Shown here: positions 50,424 through 59,345 of the stretch, one piece after another
How positions within the stretch are numbered: position 1 is the first letter of the stretch
Layout of the letters: each line of letters opens with the position of its first letter
DNA from: CAVRTJ01 sp964507185
GTDB lineage: Bacteria > Acidobacteriota > UBA4820 > DSQY01
Length of the DNA: 64,000 bases
Direction of reading: 5' to 3'
Assembly: GCA_964507185.1 (NCBI GenBank)
Contig: CAZDOY010000009.1
Location: 1 to 64,000 of the forward strand
Position numbers and translations under genes: made by a program
The notes under the pieces: generated by a model
Told to the model about the DNA's origin: nothing
The model's database searches: none
What the model saw: only the letters and a program-made list of their open reading frames with translations

Positions 50424-52123
50424 TACAGAACCCGTACCTTGGACAGTTCCTTGCCCTCCACGTCGACGGTGTGGATGGCGCATGCAAGACACGGGTCGAA
50501 GGAATGCACGGTACGGAGGACCTCCAGCGGACGTTTCGCGTCCGCAATCGGGTTGCCCACGAGCGACGCTTCGTAGGGCCCCTTCTGTCCCTTGTCGTCG
50601 CGTGGCCCGGCATTCCAGGTCGAAGGCACGACGGCCTGGTAGTTCTCGATCTTGCCGTCCTTGATGATCACCCAGTGCGAGAGTGTTCCCCGGGGCGCTT
50701 CGTGGAAACCGAATCCCCGCTGCTCACCCTTGGGGAAGGTAGGCGGATTGAAGATGGCCGTGTCGCCCTTCCCGATGTTTTCGGCGAGAAGCTGCCAGTG
50801 CTGCAGGGCCAGCTCCGATATGACCGAGGCTCGCACCGCCCTGGCGAGATGACGGCCCAGAGTTCCGTGGAGGATGGCGGGACTGAGCTTGGCTCCGGCC
50901 ACCGATCCCGCGGTCTTGAGGGCGTAGTCGGCCCAGCGCTTGGTGGGCTCGTCTCCCGTTGCGTAAGCGACGAGAACCTGTGCGAGCGGTCCCACCTGCA
51001 TGGGGTGCCCCTGGAACCTGGGAGCCTTGACCCACGAGTACTTCTTGGAGGGGTCGAACGGGGTATAGCCGGGATCGGTGCTCTCCTCCCAGGGATGCTT
51101 CGTCCAGTCGCCGTCGTACCAGGACCTGGTGATGCACTCGGCCACGTTGTCCCGGAAGTAGGGATCCTGGAAGCTGTTGATGGGTTTGGCCGTCGCAAGG
51201 TTCTTGTTGAAGATCGTTCCGCCGGGCATGTCGAATTTGGTGCCCTTGGTGTCGAGCGGCATGTCGGGCACCGCAAGGTAGTTCGTGACCCCCGCGCCGT
51301 ACTTGAGCCAGTCGGCGTACATGGCCCCGATGGCACACACGTCCACGAGGTAGACCTGCTGCACGAAGCCGGCGACCTGGTCCAGGAGGTCCTTCGCCAT
51401 GAAGAGCTTGCTCATATTGAGCGTGGACTCGTTGTCCAGGTTGATGGCGTTGGCGACGCCGCCCACCGCGAGATTCTGGATGTTGGGCGTTTTTCCGCCC
51501 AGGATCGCCACCACCTGGAGAGCCTTCCGCTGGTATTCCAGCGCCTGCAGATAGTGTGACACGGCTAGGAGGTTGACCTCGGGCGAGAGCTTCATGGCCG
51601 GATGGCCCCAGTAGCCGTTTGTGAAAATGCCGAGCTGGCCTCGGCTCACGAAGTCGTTCAGCTTTTCCTTGACGGCCTGCATCTGTCTCCTGCCGTTGTC
51701 CGGCCAGGGGGAAATGCTTTCGGCGATGCCGGCCGCCTTGGTCGGGTCCGCCTTCAGCGCCGAGGTCACGTCCACCCAGTCCAGGGCGGACAGCTGGTAG
51801 AAGTGCACGATGTGGTCATGGAGCGCGTGGGCGGCGAGGATCATGTTTCGGATGTACTGGGCGTTGATGGGAATCTCGAGGTCGAGTGCGTTTTCCACGG
51901 CCCTGACCGACGCGATGGCGTGGACGGTCGTGCAGACGCCGCAGAACCTCTGCGTGAAGAACCATGCGTCCCGGGGATCGCGTCCCTTGAGGATAATTTC
52001 AATGCCCCGGAACATCTGACCAGACGACCAGGAGTCATTGACCACGCCCCCGTTCACCTCCACGTCGATACGGAGGTGGCCTTCAATTCTCGTGATCGGA
52101 TCTATGGTAATGCGTGGACTCAT
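50423..52123 (-). CDS. hybC: [NiFe] hydrogenase large subunit (Hyb type)
   Basis: 566 residues. The nickel ligands are in RFCGVCTTVHA (N-terminal pair) and DPCLACAIHTVD (C-terminal pair); ITRIEGHLRIDVEV, SSGQMFRGIE and GTLSHWVIIKDG are further group 1 signatures. The C-terminal peptide after the final His (about 15 residues) is the substrate of HybD. All four ligands are Cys, so this is not a [NiFeSe] enzyme. It works in the periplasm with the small subunit. The ATG overlaps the stop of the NrfD-type gene. Confidence 0.96.
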   Translation of the reverse strand: MSPRITIDPITRIEGHLRIDVEVNGGVVNDSWSSGQMFRGIEIILKGRDPRDAWFFTQRFCGVCTTVHAIASVRAVENALDLEIPINAQYIRNMILAAHALHDHIVHFYQLSALDWVDVTSALKADPTKAAGIAESISPWPDNGRRQMQAVKEKLNDFVSRGQLGIFTNGYWGHPAMKLSPEVNLLAVSHYLQALEYQRKALQVVAILGGKTPNIQNLAVGGVANAINLDNESTLNMSKLFMAKDLLDQVAGFVQQVYLVDVCAIGAMYADWLKYGAGVTNYLAVPDMPLDTKGTKFDMPGGTIFNKNLATAKPINSFQDPYFRDNVAECITRSWYDGDWTKHPWEESTDPGYTPFDPSKKYSWVKAPRFQGHPMQVGPLAQVLVAYATGDEPTKRWADYALKTAGSVAGAKLSPAILHGTLGRHLARAVRASVISELALQHWQLLAENIGKGDTAIFNPPTFPKGEQRGFGFHEAPRGTLSHWVIIKDGKIENYQAVVPSTWNAGPRDDKGQKGPYEASLVGNPIADAKRPLEVLRTVHSFDPCLACAIHTVDVEGKELSKVRVL

Positions 52124-53316
52124 TGCATACCCCCTTGTCCCGCCGTTGCGGGAGCACCTCCGCTTATGATCGGGAACCTCTTGACGATGACGATGTAGAC
52201 CATGATCTCGAACGCAACCAGGCCTATGGTTATGAGCAGCTCGGGTACCGCCGGAAAATAGGACCATCCGATGCCCGGGTTGAAACCGACCAGGTACGTA
52301 TCGAAGCGGTACAGACCACCCGCGAGAATCATCATCATGGCCGCCAGGAACAGGCTGCCGGGATTAGTCCTCATCTTGCTCGACAGGAGCATCAGGGCCG
52401 GCGCCAGGAAGAGAACGATCTCGAGCCAGAAGAAGAAGCTGTGCCAACCGTCGGTGAAGATGAGCCCGATCCTGCTCCTCCACAACAGGTCCGCGAAGCG
52501 AAGGACGATATAGAGGAAGAGCACGACCACCATGGCCACGGAGAGCGAACCCAGCATTTTCGTCTCGGGCTTTCGATGGAAAAAGCGGCTGGACAGGGTG
52601 GATTCGAAGATTACCACGGCGTACCCCATGGCGATGCAGGAGATGAGGAAAAGGAGAGGAAGCATGGGGGTGTGCCAGAGAGGGCTGAGCTTGTTCATGG
52701 CCACGAGCATGACCGATCCCAGCGAGGACTGGTGCATGGTGGGAAGAAGGAGTCCGAGGGCCACAATCCAGATGAGGGCCTTGTTCATAAACGGAAGGCC
52801 GATGCCCGAGGCCTTCTTCAGAAGGGGGACTGAGCTGTCCTTCCACTTTTCGAAAAAGGCAGGGGACAGTTCGATCCACAGGACGATGACGTAGGCCATG
52901 ACGCACAGAGCCACCTCGAGCAGGACCGAGTTGAGGTTCCACTTCCAGAAAAAGAGAGGGATCTTCCAGATGTTCCAGTAGCGGCCCACGTCCACCGCGA
53001 TGGCCGCGCCGGCAATGGAGTAACCCAAGGCGCTTGTAAGGATCGCAGGGCGGATCAGCGGATGATATTTCCCCTTGTTAAGGATGTACAGGAGAATGGC
53101 GACGGCATAGCCGCCGCACGCCAGGGCCGTGCCCGTGACGACATCGAAGGCGATCCAGATTCCCCAGGGATATCCGTCGTTCAGGCCCGTCGTGGCCCCC
53201 AGACCGGACAGGTAACGCCAGAGCAGGAGAAGCGCGCCCACCACGAAAATACCCATGAGAATCTTGAAAGGACGGGTGAAGATGGAGCCGCCGATGGGTT
53301 GGGCATGTTCGGTCAT
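52120..53316 (-). CDS. hybB: HybB-like NrfD-type membrane subunit
   Basis: 398 residues with about ten membrane helices; NDGYPWGIWIAFDVVTG and PTMHQSSLGSVM mark the NrfD/HybB family. It links the hydrogenase and its ferredoxin to menaquinone. In contrast to the related protein at 12019-13857 it has no fused cytochrome. Start and stop overlap the neighbouring genes by four bases, so the subunits are translationally coupled. Confidence 0.92.
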   Translation of the reverse strand: MTEHAQPIGGSIFTRPFKILMGIFVVGALLLLWRYLSGLGATTGLNDGYPWGIWIAFDVVTGTALACGGYAVAILLYILNKGKYHPLIRPAILTSALGYSIAGAAIAVDVGRYWNIWKIPLFFWKWNLNSVLLEVALCVMAYVIVLWIELSPAFFEKWKDSSVPLLKKASGIGLPFMNKALIWIVALGLLLPTMHQSSLGSVMLVAMNKLSPLWHTPMLPLLFLISCIAMGYAVVIFESTLSSRFFHRKPETKMLGSLSVAMVVVLFLYIVLRFADLLWRSRIGLIFTDGWHSFFFWLEIVLFLAPALMLLSSKMRTNPGSLFLAAMMMILAGGLYRFDTYLVGFNPGIGWSYFPAVPELLITIGLVAFEIMVYIVIVKRFPIISGGAPATAGQGGMQ

Positions 53317-54212
53317 GGCTTCACCTCCTCATCGTGGTCCTGGGCGCCCCGCTTCCTGTTCCGCCAGACGACACCGCCCAGGATCGCGTAGAGAACGACC
53401 GGCGCTATGAATCCCTTGTAGATGCCGTGCTGGATCGTTTCGGACAGCTCTGGAATGCCCTCGTCACCCAGGTCGGGGAACCCGAGATTCTCGAAGGAAA
53501 AACCCGCCTTGGCCAGGTAAATGACGTGGGTTCCTCCGGCGTCCTTTTCTCCGTAGATCTTGGGGTTGTATTTATCGGGGTCTTTCTTCAGCCGGGCCTT
53601 TGCCTCCAGAAGAAGATCGTTGCGCTTTCCATAAATGACCGCTTCCCTCGGACAGACCTTGCAGCAGGCGGGAATGCCGCCCTTGGCCAGTAGGTGGCGG
53701 CACATCTCGCACTTCACGATTCTCGGGGCCGCTTTGTCCCACTGGAACTTGGGGACTTCGAAGGGGCAGGCCACCTGGCAGTATCGGCAGCCTATGCAAC
53801 GGTCGAGGTCGTATGCAACCACGCCGTCCTTCATCTTGTGAAGCGCGCCGATCATGCACGCGGAGGCGCAGGCGGGATCGTAGCAGTGCATGCACTGCTT
53901 TTTTACGTAGGATAGCTTGTCCCCGCCCTTGTACAACTGGATGATGTTCTTCGTCGTACTGTTCAAACTCAACGGGGCATCATACAGCCCCTGCGGAGTC
54001 AGCGTTTCGGTGTCCGGCGGCAGGTCGTTGGCCTCTTTGCACGCCACGACGCAGGTCTTGCACCCGATGCATAACGTCGCGTCGTAGAGCATGCCCACCG
54101 CATCGTCCGGGGACGGTCCCCGTTCGCGCGCGGAAATCTCGCCTCCACCAACGAGGACCGCCGCACCCGCCGTCACCATGCCCTTCAGTGCGGTGCGTCG
54201 ATCAACGGTCAT
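53313..54212 (-). CDS. hybA: HybA-like 4x[4Fe-4S] ferredoxin subunit
   Basis: 299 residues. A Tat-type N-terminus (DRRTALKGMVTAGAAVLVGG) precedes four cysteine clusters: CIGCKTCVVACKE, CMHCYDPACASAC, CIGCRYCQVACP and CEMC...CCKVCP. A C-terminal helix (about 262-280) anchors it. It carries electrons from the small subunit to the NrfD-type subunit. The ATG at 54212 lies one base after the stop codon of the small subunit gene. Confidence 0.93.
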   Translation of the reverse strand: MTVDRRTALKGMVTAGAAVLVGGGEISARERGPSPDDAVGMLYDATLCIGCKTCVVACKEANDLPPDTETLTPQGLYDAPLSLNSTTKNIIQLYKGGDKLSYVKKQCMHCYDPACASACMIGALHKMKDGVVAYDLDRCIGCRYCQVACPFEVPKFQWDKAAPRIVKCEMCRHLLAKGGIPACCKVCPREAVIYGKRNDLLLEAKARLKKDPDKYNPKIYGEKDAGGTHVIYLAKAGFSFENLGFPDLGDEGIPELSETIQHGIYKGFIAPVVLYAILGGVVWRNRKRGAQDHDEEVKP

Positions 54213-54213
54213 C

Positions 54214-55353
54214 TCAGTCCTCCTTGGATTCGGCCTGAGGTTCGGCCATGAGTTTCTTGGAGGCCATGATCCCGGCACCCACGAGCGCACCGCCAACGAG
54301 ACCCGCTACACCGGTCGCGACCGGTGAGACACCGCCGTGTTCGGCGTGGATAGGCGGATAGGTATCCGGCGGGGTGGGCCGTTCGATCTCGACGGTCTGG
54401 AAAATGGGCACGCGGAAAACGAGTGATTGTTCCGTACAACCTACGCACGGATGGCCGATCCCTATGGGCCAGATGCCGGGGATCTCGCAGAAGTTCTTGA
54501 TGGAACAGTTGGCGTGGGTTTCCGGTCCCTTGCATCCCAGTTTGTACAGGCAGTATCCGAGCCTGTGGCCTTCGTCGCCGAACTGTTGGGCGAAACGGCC
54601 GGCATCGAAGTGGGGACGCCTTGGGCAGTCGTCGTGGATGACCCGCCCGTAGGCGAACTTCGGACGGCCCAGCTTGTCGAGCGCGGGCAGCGTGCCGAAC
54701 GTGACGTACTGCAGTGCGGTCCCCAGGAAGTTGTAGGGATTGGCGGGACATCCTGGAATGGTCACGACGGTCTTCCCCTCCAGGATCTGAGGCGCACCCT
54801 TGGCACCTGTGGGATTGGGGTCCGCGGCCTGGATGCCGCCGAAGGACGCGCAGGACCCGATGGCAATGATGGCCCCGGCCTTCTCCGCCACTTCCTTCAG
54901 CATCTCCAAACCCGTTTTCCCGCCGATCTGGCAATAGATACCGCCGTCCTTGGTGGGGATCCCGCCCTCAACCACGCAGATGTACTTGCCGGCGTTTTTC
55001 TCCATGGCGGCTTTGAGCGCGTCCTCCGCCTGGTAACCTGCAGCGGCGAAGAGCGTCTCGTGATAGTCGAGGGAAATGAGGTCGAGGATGAGGTCGGCCA
55101 CCTTCGGGTGGCTTGTTCTGAGCAATGATTCCGTGCAGCCGGTGCACTCCTGGAAGTGCAGCCAGATGACCGAGGGTTTCAGCCCCTTCTCCGCGGCCTG
55201 GGCCCAGGCCTTTCCGACCGAAGCGGAAAGCCCCACGGCCGCTGCGGCCATGGTGCAGATCTTGAGGAAATCCCGGCGGGCTACGCCGCCGCCTCCCCCA
55301 CCGCCTGAGTCAAAGCGCTCATTGGAAAACGGATTTCCCCTTGGCTTTCCCAT
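54214..55353 (-). CDS. hybO: [NiFe] hydrogenase small subunit (Hyb type)
   Basis: 379 residues with a Tat signal (ARRDFLKICTMAAAAVG), the proximal cluster ligands in ECTGCTESLLR, IGSCASFGGI and GCPANPYNF, later cysteines for the medial and distal clusters (DDCPRRPHFD, YKLGCKGPETHANC, PCVGC), and a C-terminal membrane helix (about 350-366). It exports the folded heterodimer and wires the active site to the ferredoxin. The ATG at 55353 follows GAGGAGGTGGCC. It is the first gene of the structural operon and has its own promoter. Confidence 0.96.
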   Translation of the reverse strand: MGKPRGNPFSNERFDSGGGGGGGVARRDFLKICTMAAAAVGLSASVGKAWAQAAEKGLKPSVIWLHFQECTGCTESLLRTSHPKVADLILDLISLDYHETLFAAAGYQAEDALKAAMEKNAGKYICVVEGGIPTKDGGIYCQIGGKTGLEMLKEVAEKAGAIIAIGSCASFGGIQAADPNPTGAKGAPQILEGKTVVTIPGCPANPYNFLGTALQYVTFGTLPALDKLGRPKFAYGRVIHDDCPRRPHFDAGRFAQQFGDEGHRLGYCLYKLGCKGPETHANCSIKNFCEIPGIWPIGIGHPCVGCTEQSLVFRVPIFQTVEIERPTPPDTYPPIHAEHGGVSPVATGVAGLVGGALVGAGIMASKKLMAEPQAESKED

Positions 55354-55676
55354 GGCCACCTCCTCTTTTTGTAAGGGTTTCCCCTGAGAACACAAGAATT
55401 CTTCTGTAATCTATGTTCCGATACCTCTATTGTCAACTTCTTCGAATATGCGTAATTGCTCACACTTTTCGAGCCGAACAAGTCCCTCCCCCAGGGCCTT
55501 CCCCCAGACGGAATGTGTTCCCGTGGGACAAAAACACAAACACGCCGCGGACCCCTCTCCCTGTACGTGCGCAATGGGCAAAGCGCCGCGAAGGGCGGAT
55601 TTCTTCGCGGTCATCGGTCTCATCAAGCGGGTCTTTTGCCCGCCGCACGTATCAGAATCGGGACCGCACGCGGCGG
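55354..55676. other. Spacer between hypB and hybO
   Basis: About 320 bases without a gene. It holds the hybO promoter at 55408-55436 and a weak GCGGG...CCCGC hairpin near 55627-55643 that may end the hyp transcript. Confidence 0.5.
55408..55436 (-). promoter_or_regulatory. Sigma-70 promoter of the hydrogenase structural operon
   Basis: On the minus strand TTGACA (55436-55431), 17 bases, TAGATT (55413-55408), about 55 bases before the hybO ATG. It is among the best sigma-70-type promoters of the window. Confidence 0.75.
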
Positions 55677-56408
55677 TCAGTGCAACAAGGCCTCGCGTTC
55701 GGCGGCAAGATAGGCGAGGACCTCTCCCATGCCCTCCGAGGTCTTGGCTGAACAGGCGAACGTCTTCAGATCGCCCTTCAGAATCCGTGCCTCCCTCCGG
55801 GGCCGGGAGGAATCAAAGGTCACATGGGGCAGAAGATCGATCTTGGTGACGCAGAAGAACTGGGCCTGGCGGAAGACCACGGGATACTTGGCGACCTTGT
55901 CGTCGCCTTCGGTCACCGACAGGAGGATGCCGTTGAGGTGACACCCGAGGTCGTACAGACCTGGGCAGACCAGGTTACCCACGTTTTCGACGAAGAGAAG
56001 GTCGAGGTCTGCGAGCGGCAGCTGGTGGAGGGCTTCGTGGACCATGGCGGCGTCGAGGTGGCAGGTCGATCCGGTCGTAATCTGGTGAACGGGGAGCTCC
56101 AGCGCACGAATGCGGTCTGCGTCGAGGTCCGTCGCAAGATCGCCCTCGATGACGCCCACTCTAAGCTTCCCCTTTACGGCCTTCGCCACCGATTCGATGA
56201 AGCTCGTCTTCCCCGCTCCGGGCGAAGACATGAGGTTCACCGCGAAGATCCCGTGTTCCATGAGGTGTTGGCGGTTTTCGCGGGCCTGGGCCTCGTTGGC
56301 GTCGAGGAGGTTCTTGTAAAGGCGGGCCTCTTCCCGGTGTGTGTGGTCGTGATCCCCATGGGTGTGCTTGGCTTCCTCAGGCAAACCACACCCGCATGTC
56401 TCACACAT
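55677..56408 (-). CDS. hypB: Hydrogenase nickel-insertion GTPase HypB
   Basis: 243 residues from the ATG at 56408. The N-terminus has the metal motif CETCGCG and a short His-rich stretch (HTHGDHDHTH), followed by the GTPase domain with Walker A SSPGAGKTS, EGDLATDLDADRI, FVENVGNLVCP with the metal-binding Cys-His area, and NKxD-like TKIDLL. HypB delivers nickel with HypA to the large subunit. It overlaps hypA by eight bases. Confidence 0.95.
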   Translation of the reverse strand: MCETCGCGLPEEAKHTHGDHDHTHREEARLYKNLLDANEAQARENRQHLMEHGIFAVNLMSSPGAGKTSFIESVAKAVKGKLRVGVIEGDLATDLDADRIRALELPVHQITTGSTCHLDAAMVHEALHQLPLADLDLLFVENVGNLVCPGLYDLGCHLNGILLSVTEGDDKVAKYPVVFRQAQFFCVTKIDLLPHVTFDSSRPRREARILKGDLKTFACSAKTSEGMGEVLAYLAAEREALLH

Positions 56409-56784
56409 GCACCCCTCCACGGCCCCGGAAGGGTTTCTCGCGGACTTCCAGGTCCATCTTTGTCAACAGGATATCATCTCCCGACAAAACTTCAAGCCCC
56501 AGCGCGCCGCATTCTGGACACATAAGACCGAAACCCTGAATGAAGCTTTCCCTGCCGCATTCCGCGCATCGGCCCTTAACGGATTCGATCTCCACTTCCA
56601 GCGCCGCATCTTCGAGAAGCGTGCCCATGCGGGCCATGTCGTATGCCCTTGTGAGCAGCTCGGGAACGATGCCCGTAAGCTGACCGATCGACACCGTCAC
56701 GCCGAATACCTTGACGGCGTTTCGCCGTTCAGCCTCTGCTTCGGCTTCACGAACAAGCTGGCAGGCCAGGGACCATTCGTGCAT
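56401..56784 (-). CDS. hypA: Hydrogenase nickel-insertion protein HypA
   Basis: 127 residues. MHEWSLA provides the nickel-binding His2; the zinc site is CAECGRESF...CPECGALG. It is the partner of HypB in nickel transfer. The stop codon overlaps the hypB start. The gene lies 84 bases downstream of hypE. Confidence 0.94.
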   Translation of the reverse strand: MHEWSLACQLVREAEAEAERRNAVKVFGVTVSIGQLTGIVPELLTRAYDMARMGTLLEDAALEVEIESVKGRCAECGRESFIQGFGLMCPECGALGLEVLSGDDILLTKMDLEVREKPFRGRGGVHV

Positions 56785-56868
56785 GAACTCTCCGTAAGGG
56801 GGCCTGTGCGGGGAGAGATCGAGGCACCATCACTTCTCGCCAGGCGCTGCGTTCGACCCTTCCGTTAC

Positions 56869-57888
56869 TCAACAGATGCGGGGCAGCTCGGCGCCGGAGA
56901 GGAGATCGAGGGGCCGCTCTTCTCCAGACACCGTCACCATCGTCACTGGGGCTCGGCCCGGCGCCTCATTCTCCACCCGACCGATGATGGCCGCCTCTCT
57001 TCCGGCGGGGTGGCTCCGCAGCCCTTCCAGGACCTTCCCGGCCGAACCGGCGTCCACCCAGACTAGGGCGCGACCCTCACAGGGCATGGAGACGGCGCTG
57101 AGCCCGAGCAACTCGCACACGGCCGAAACCTCCGGCCTCACGGGCAGGGCCTTCTCGTCGAGCACGATGCGGATCCCGGCCCTGGATGTGACCTCGTGAC
57201 ATGTGACCAGCACGCCGCCCCGAGTGGGATCGTGCATGGCGTGAACTCCGGCGCCCGATTCCATGAGCGACTCCGTGATCGACGACAGCGGCGCGCAGTC
57301 GGAGCAGAGGTTGTCGCCGGCCATGCCGTGCCGACAAGCCATGATGGTTGCCCCGTGGTCGCCGACGGGACCGGTTACGAGCAGTGCGTCGCCGACCACT
57401 ATCCGATGGTCGCCCACGTCCCGGCCGGGTGGGACAACGCCGAGACCGGCCGTGGTCACGTATATCCTGTCGCCCTTCCCCCTGGGAACGACTTTCGTGT
57501 CTCCGGCCACGATCTTGACGCCCGCCTCCTTCGCCGCCCTGGCCGCACCGGCGGCGCAGGCGGCAACGAGTTCGGACTTGGCCCCCTCCTCCAGCACGAG
57601 CGCCCAGGTGAGCCAGAGGGGCCGGGCGCCCGCAACGGACAGGTCGTTGACCGTCCCGCACACGGAGAGGTATCCGAGGTCCCCCCCGGGGAAGATAGGC
57701 GGATCCACCACGAAGGCGTCCGTCGTAAGGGCGGGCCGGCCCGGCGGGAGTTCGGGCAGGACCGCGGCGTCGGAGAGGGCCTCGAGAAAGGGATTCCCCA
57801 GGACCGGCACGAACATGTCCTGGATGAGTTTGCGGGTCATGCGTCCACCGGCGCCGTGGGCCATGAGGATGCGGTCGGAGTTTTTCAT
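56869..57888 (-). CDS. hypE: Carbamoyl dehydratase HypE
   Basis: 339 residues ending in PRIC, the essential C-terminal Cys that carries the thiocarboxamide turned into thiocyanate for the active-site cyanide. The PurM-like ATP-binding fold is clear (LMAHGAGGRMTRKLI, TTDAFVVDPPIFPGGDLG, DPTRGG). The ATG at 57888 overlaps the stop of hypD. Confidence 0.96.
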   Translation of the reverse strand: MKNSDRILMAHGAGGRMTRKLIQDMFVPVLGNPFLEALSDAAVLPELPPGRPALTTDAFVVDPPIFPGGDLGYLSVCGTVNDLSVAGARPLWLTWALVLEEGAKSELVAACAAGAARAAKEAGVKIVAGDTKVVPRGKGDRIYVTTAGLGVVPPGRDVGDHRIVVGDALLVTGPVGDHGATIMACRHGMAGDNLCSDCAPLSSITESLMESGAGVHAMHDPTRGGVLVTCHEVTSRAGIRIVLDEKALPVRPEVSAVCELLGLSAVSMPCEGRALVWVDAGSAGKVLEGLRSHPAGREAAIIGRVENEAPGRAPVTMVTVSGEERPLDLLSGAELPRIC

Positions 57889-58994
57889 TGCGCCACCCCC
57901 ATGCGGTAGCGCTCGTGCCTGTACCAGGCCGCGCACGTTCCCTCGCTGGAAACCATGCACGCGCCGACGGGCGCGTCCGGATCGCAGCCCTTTCCGAAGA
58001 GAGGGCACTCCGGCGGTTCGATGACCCCTTTGAGAACGTCCCCGCAGCGGCATCCCTTCGGCTCGACCGGCTCGGGCAGGTCGACCTCTATGCGCGAAGC
58101 GTCCATTTTTTTCCATTCGGGTCTCAGGGCGAGTCCCGATCCGGGGATGGGGCCCAATCCCCGCCACACGCTGTCTTCGGGCTGGAAGAAGCGATCCAGG
58201 AGCGCCTTGGCCTGTGTATTGCCGTCCTCGGTCACCACGCGGCTGTAGAGGTTCGCCACCGAAGACCGTTTTTCCAGGGCCTGCTCCGCGATCTCGAGGA
58301 CCCCCTTCAGAATGTCCGTCGGCGTGAAGCCGACCACCGCCGACGGCAGGCCGAATTCATCGGCGAGAAAGGCGAAGGTCCTGGAGCCGGTAATGACGGA
58401 CACGTGCCCCGGCAGGAGAAACCCGTCCACCTGGACGTCGGGGGCGGAGGACAGGACCCTGAGCGGCGGGGGAACGACCTTGTTTCCGGGCAGGATCATG
58501 AAATTGGGCACCCCGTCCCGGTGAGCTTCGAGGAGCGTCGCGGCGATGGCCGGTGCAGTTGTCTCGAAGCCCACGGCCAGGAAAACGACGCGATCTCCGG
58601 GGTTGTCGCGGGCCATCTGCAGGGCGTCCCTGGGCGAATACACGATGCGGACTTCGCCCTCCCCGGCGGAGAGCCTTTCCAGACTGCCCCGGCTCGATGG
58701 CACGCGATACAGATCGCCGAAAGTGCACAAAACCGTGCGGTCGAGTGCGCACAGAGCCTCGGCCCGGTCGAGGTAATCCACGGGCGTTACGCACACCGGA
58801 CAACCGGGGCCCGAAATGAGCCTGATGCCGGGCTTGAGTCTGGGTCTCAGCCCCGCGGCCGCTATGGCGTGGGTATGGGTACCGCAGACTTCCATGATGT
58901 TGAGCCGCCGCCCCAGTTTCTGAACGGATTCTTCGATGCGCGCGAGCAGAGAAGCCACCGCCCTCGGATCGGAATAAAGGGAGGGCTCGCTCAT
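57885..58994 (-). CDS. hypD: Hydrogenase maturation protein HypD
   Basis: 369 residues. MEVCGTHTHAIA, SGPGCPVCVTP, GFETTAP and the Fe-S ligands in the C-terminal part (CRCGDVLKG, CPLFGKGC) are characteristic. With HypC it holds the iron while cyanide and CO ligands are attached. It overlaps hypE downstream and hypC upstream by four bases each. Confidence 0.96.
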   Translation of the reverse strand: MSEPSLYSDPRAVASLLARIEESVQKLGRRLNIMEVCGTHTHAIAAAGLRPRLKPGIRLISGPGCPVCVTPVDYLDRAEALCALDRTVLCTFGDLYRVPSSRGSLERLSAGEGEVRIVYSPRDALQMARDNPGDRVVFLAVGFETTAPAIAATLLEAHRDGVPNFMILPGNKVVPPPLRVLSSAPDVQVDGFLLPGHVSVITGSRTFAFLADEFGLPSAVVGFTPTDILKGVLEIAEQALEKRSSVANLYSRVVTEDGNTQAKALLDRFFQPEDSVWRGLGPIPGSGLALRPEWKKMDASRIEVDLPEPVEPKGCRCGDVLKGVIEPPECPLFGKGCDPDAPVGACMVSSEGTCAAWYRHERYRMGVAQ

Positions 58995-59218
58995 GGCGCG
59001 TCCATGGCCGCCGCGATCTGCTCGAGCCCTTCGATTGTGAGCCTGGCCTCCTCCGCGTCAACTCGTCCGATGGCGAAGCCGGCATGGATGAGGACGTGGT
59101 CGCCGACCTCGGCCTCGGGGAAGAGCATAAGAGAGATGGTGCGCTGTACGCCGCCGAGTTCCACGACTCCCTCCCACTCGGTGCGTTGAACGAGCTTCAT
59201 AGGGATGGCCAGGCACAT
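58991..59218 (-). CDS. hypC: Hydrogenase assembly chaperone HypC
   Basis: 75 residues starting MCLAIPMKLV, whose Cys2 binds the Fe(CN)2CO unit, then GVQRTISLMLFPEAEVGDHVLIHAGFAI. It works with HypD. AGGAGGTAGTC precedes the ATG. It is separated from hypF by about 130 bases. Confidence 0.96.
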   Translation of the reverse strand: MCLAIPMKLVQRTEWEGVVELGGVQRTISLMLFPEAEVGDHVLIHAGFAIGRVDAEEARLTIEGLEQIAAAMDAP

Positions 59219-59345
59219 GACTACCTCCTAGGGTGTAAGTGGCGGGAACGGGCGCCCGTTGCAACGGCTGAGTGGTGACGATCCCCTTCGGTGCGACTCC
59301 CTCTCCTGCTCAGAAAATCAAACATGGTTCCCCGACGGCCGTACG

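Noticed and set aside
50423..52123. [NiFeSe] hydrogenase with selenocysteine
   Set aside because: The C-terminal motif is DPCLAC with ordinary cysteine codons and no in-frame TGA at that place.
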